A DNA stretch of 64,000 bases, taken from assembly GCA_001939145.1 (NCBI GenBank), contig LSRX01000343.1, positions 443,722-507,721 of the forward strand, read 5' to 3'. Positions 62,060 through 64,000 of this stretch are shown piece after piece. The notes beneath the pieces are model-generated. The model made no database searches. It was not told the origin of the DNA and saw only the letters and a list, made by a program, of their open reading frames with translations. Numbering within the stretch: the stretch's first letter is position 1; every line of letters starts with the position of its first letter. Position numbers and translations under genes: made by a program. This DNA comes from Symbiodinium microadriaticum. Its lineage: Eukaryota; Sar; Dinophyceae; Suessiales; Symbiodiniaceae.

Positions 62060-63484
62060 GAAAGTAGCCGGGACCATGGGATTTAATCCTGGCAAGGCAC
62101 TTGTACCGGAAGCCGGTGGGCATTGCATGGTCCACAACCTCCAAGTGCAGGAGCGATCTCAATCGTCTTTTGACGTGTGTGATCTGTAGGACTTCAGCTT
62201 CAGGACAGCATGCCGTAGGGTGTTGGGGGGGGTCGTCCACACACTCACACGCTCACTCACTCACTCACTCATGCACGCACTCACTGACTAACTCAACTCA
62301 CACCCACATACGTTCAGACATACATAAGATACCAACATGCACAAATGCACACTTGCACACATCCAGGAAGCGTGCATCCTAGTCCTTAAATCTGTAAGCA
62401 ACCCCCCACCCTCTCAACCCCCACTAAATCCACAAGACCCACCTTCCAAACAACCTAAACTTAAGACCCTAAAATCCGAAAAAAGACCTGTCTTTTGCCC
62501 CCTCTTCAGCCTGACCGTTGTGCACGGGAACTCCTCCGAGACAGCCCATGGCCTCAGAGGTAGTGTTTGGTGTTTCGAGTTTCAAGCAGGTGTGGTACGT
62601 ATATCAGACCGGTTTCCAAATAGATCTAGCAAGGGTTAGAAAGGGTCCTGCAGCGAGGTGAAAAGGCAAAAGACAAAATTAGATCTTTTGGCAGACATCT
62701 GATTGCAGTGTATAAGATAAGGTCCTTAATGTTAGAATCGGGTTTAGGTGTATATGAGTCTATAACTCGAGCAAGGGACACCGAAGTAGTTTTGGTAATT
62801 CTTTAGGTCTCTATAGTACTATCATATATCACATATGGGGGTGGCTGGAGGGAGATGGAGCTAGAAGCTAGAGGTGTTTGTAGAGCTGTTTCTTCGCCGT
62901 CTTCGTTGGAAGTGAGAGCCGCGAGGAGCAACCTAGTTTCTCTGAATTCCATATCGGCTAACAGGCCACAAATTCATGGCCACAGCCGGGTCCATGATTC
63001 TGCAGGGCGAAATATAGTACCTACTCTGATGTAGCAGAGCAGCTCAACAACAACTGAAAGTCTGCCAGCAACTCCACCCTGAACCCTACGTTACAAGAAT
63101 GCTCAAAGACCCTTGTCGCTAGATGCCGAGGGTTTTCGGAAGCCCCCTGGACCTTCACGTCCTCCAATCCTCAACTCGGAGATGTAAGGGTTGTGGGGTT
63201 CAGGGGCAAAGTAGAAAAAGTAGGGCCTTGCTTCCTGCCAGGGTCCAACCTGCCAAAGGAGCTGTGAGAGGGAATCAGCTCTTTCAACGTTTAGGCTGCC
63301 AAGATGGATTTGGCTTTCAGGGTTTAGGAAGTTTAGGGTTTAGGGTCATCCGACGCAGGCACTCCATCCCGGACATTCCGGTGCAATTCTCTCGGGGCCC
63401 AGCACATTTTGGGGAGTCGGCCGAGCCGTCCGGTGTATCTTTCAAGTCAAACAACTCGATGGCCAACTGCGTCGGGGCTCTTCG
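62060..63484 (-). CDS. Six-exon gene, family unknown
   Basis: Exons: about 63350-63484 (RRAPTQLAIELFDLKDTPDG, CTGMSGMECLRR), 63176-63261 (after CCCTCTCACAG: LLWQVGPWQEARPYFFYFAP), 62941-62999 (after CCTGCAG: IMDPAVAMNLWPVSRYGIQ), 62610-62647 (after CTCGCTGCAG: PFLTLARSIWKP), 62511-62552 (AMGCLGGVPVHNGQ) and about 62060-62183 (after TCCTACAG: ITHVKRRLRSLLHLEVVDHA). Junctions from the second to the sixth exon are phase-consistent, with donors GT, GA, GT and GC. The final exon may continue into an Asp-rich tail from a trinucleotide repeat. Rich in aromatics and Pro; no family recognised. Confidence 0.6.
62230..62345. repeat. (CACT)n and (ACACG)n low-complexity
   Basis: ACACTCACACGCTCACTCAC and related tetranucleotides, within the presumed intron between exons at 62511 and 62183. 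Confidence 0.85.
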
Positions 63485-63512
63485 CTTCGTCGAGAGAATT
63501 TAGACTCTTCCC

Positions 63513-63790
63513 TAAACCCTAAACCCTAAATCCTAAACCCTATAAACTCTAAACCCTAAACCCTAAATCCTAAACCTTAAACTCTTAAACCCTAAACCCT
63601 AGGTTCGGCTTGGGCCGAGCTCTGTCATTTCGGGAAACCTGATGTTTCGGACTTAGGCCTCCCTTGGTCTCTTCCAAGGGGAAACCCAACCGCTACCAAA
63701 AGAACCCATGTGGCTTCCCGTTTGGTAAGTTTAGTAAGTTTAGGGTATAGGGTTTAGGGGTTTAGGGGTTTAGGGTTTAGGGTTTGGGGT
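63513..63790. repeat. Telomere-like blocks in opposite orientations
   Basis: CCCTAAA/TCCTAAA at 63513-63601 and TTTAGGG/TTTAGGGG at 63728-63790. The remaining 210 bases to the end are unique, without a defended exon. Confidence 0.85.
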
Positions 63791-64000
63791 AATCATGACA
63801 TATTTCTGGCATTCTGAATTCCTATTGCAAGTTCAACTACCTGTGGCACAGCTGCCACATTATTTACAAGCCTCCCCATAATTATGGAACCTGCGACATC
63901 CCGATGTTTACATGATCCCTCTGGGTACTAAGCCAGGACTGTTGCTCGGGAAGTTACGCCGAATCATCGCGAGATTTGACAGTGATGGTGGCGTTTTGAT

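Noticed and set aside
1..64000. Chromosome end or functional telomere
   Set aside because: Heptamers are scattered, mutated and in both orientations, with unique DNA at both window ends.
1..64000. tRNA, rRNA or CRISPR
   Set aside because: I found no cloverleaf with A and B boxes (GGTTCGAGCC at 25531 lacks a partner A box), no rRNA core, and no regularly spaced spacer array.

Overview
This window is nuclear DNA from a eukaryote, probably an alga or related protist. There are no operons, Shine-Dalgarno starts or long open frames. Coding sequence is broken into many short exons, several under 45 nt, that join in phase across short introns. The most visible component is the plant/alga-type telomere heptamer TTTAGGG/CCCTAAA and its decayed variants (TTTAGGGG, CCCGAAA, CCCTGAA), scattered in both orientations from end to end. 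Land plants, green algae, dinoflagellates, chromerids and cryptophytes can all carry this telomere type. Many reconstructed introns need GC or GA donors beside GT, which is a known habit of dinoflagellates. I cannot fix the lineage; a dinoflagellate-like alga is a guess only.

Layout. 0-3.3 kb: repeats, an (ACT)n array with a 48-base gap, and nested palindromes. 3.4-4.1 kb: an exon-like block. 5.7-6.3 kb: a three-exon plus-strand gene. 7.4-9.6 kb and 11.99-13.7 kb: minus-strand exons that together carry recognisable C2-domain (Ca2+/phospholipid-binding) strands. 10.7-11.8 kb and 14.3-15.4 kb: further minus-strand exon chains. 16.8-18.5 kb: a nine-exon minus-strand model. 19.0-20.8 kb: a seven-exon plus-strand model. 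23.9-24.9 kb: a three-exon minus-strand model. 26.2-29.2 kb: a minus-strand gene built from alternating duplicated exon pairs. 30.0-32.7 kb: an acidic/basic protein and a coiled-coil protein, both minus strand. 36.1-38.0 kb, 39.1-39.5 kb, 40.4-41.5 kb, 56.9-57.3 kb, 58.6 kb and 62.1-63.5 kb: more spliced exon chains. Between them lie satellites, microsatellites, small palindromic elements and telomere-like filler.

All exon calls come from reading acceptor AG sites, reading-frame phase and protein-like composition by eye. No alignment, transcript or conservation search was available. Apart from the C2 strands and the coiled coils I recognise no families, so products are mostly unnamed. The strongest evidence is consistent phase joining across five or more consecutive introns (16.8-18.5, 31.7-32.7, 40.4-41.5 and 62.5-63.3 kb).

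The observations most worth following are: telomere-like DNA forming intron bodies and sometimes splice acceptors; mixed GT/GC/GA donors; at least four families of about 60-130 bp palindromic elements; a tandem exon-pair array encoding an Ala/Asp/Lys-rich repeat protein; and a recurring phase-1 exon that would encode a membrane helix plus short tail.
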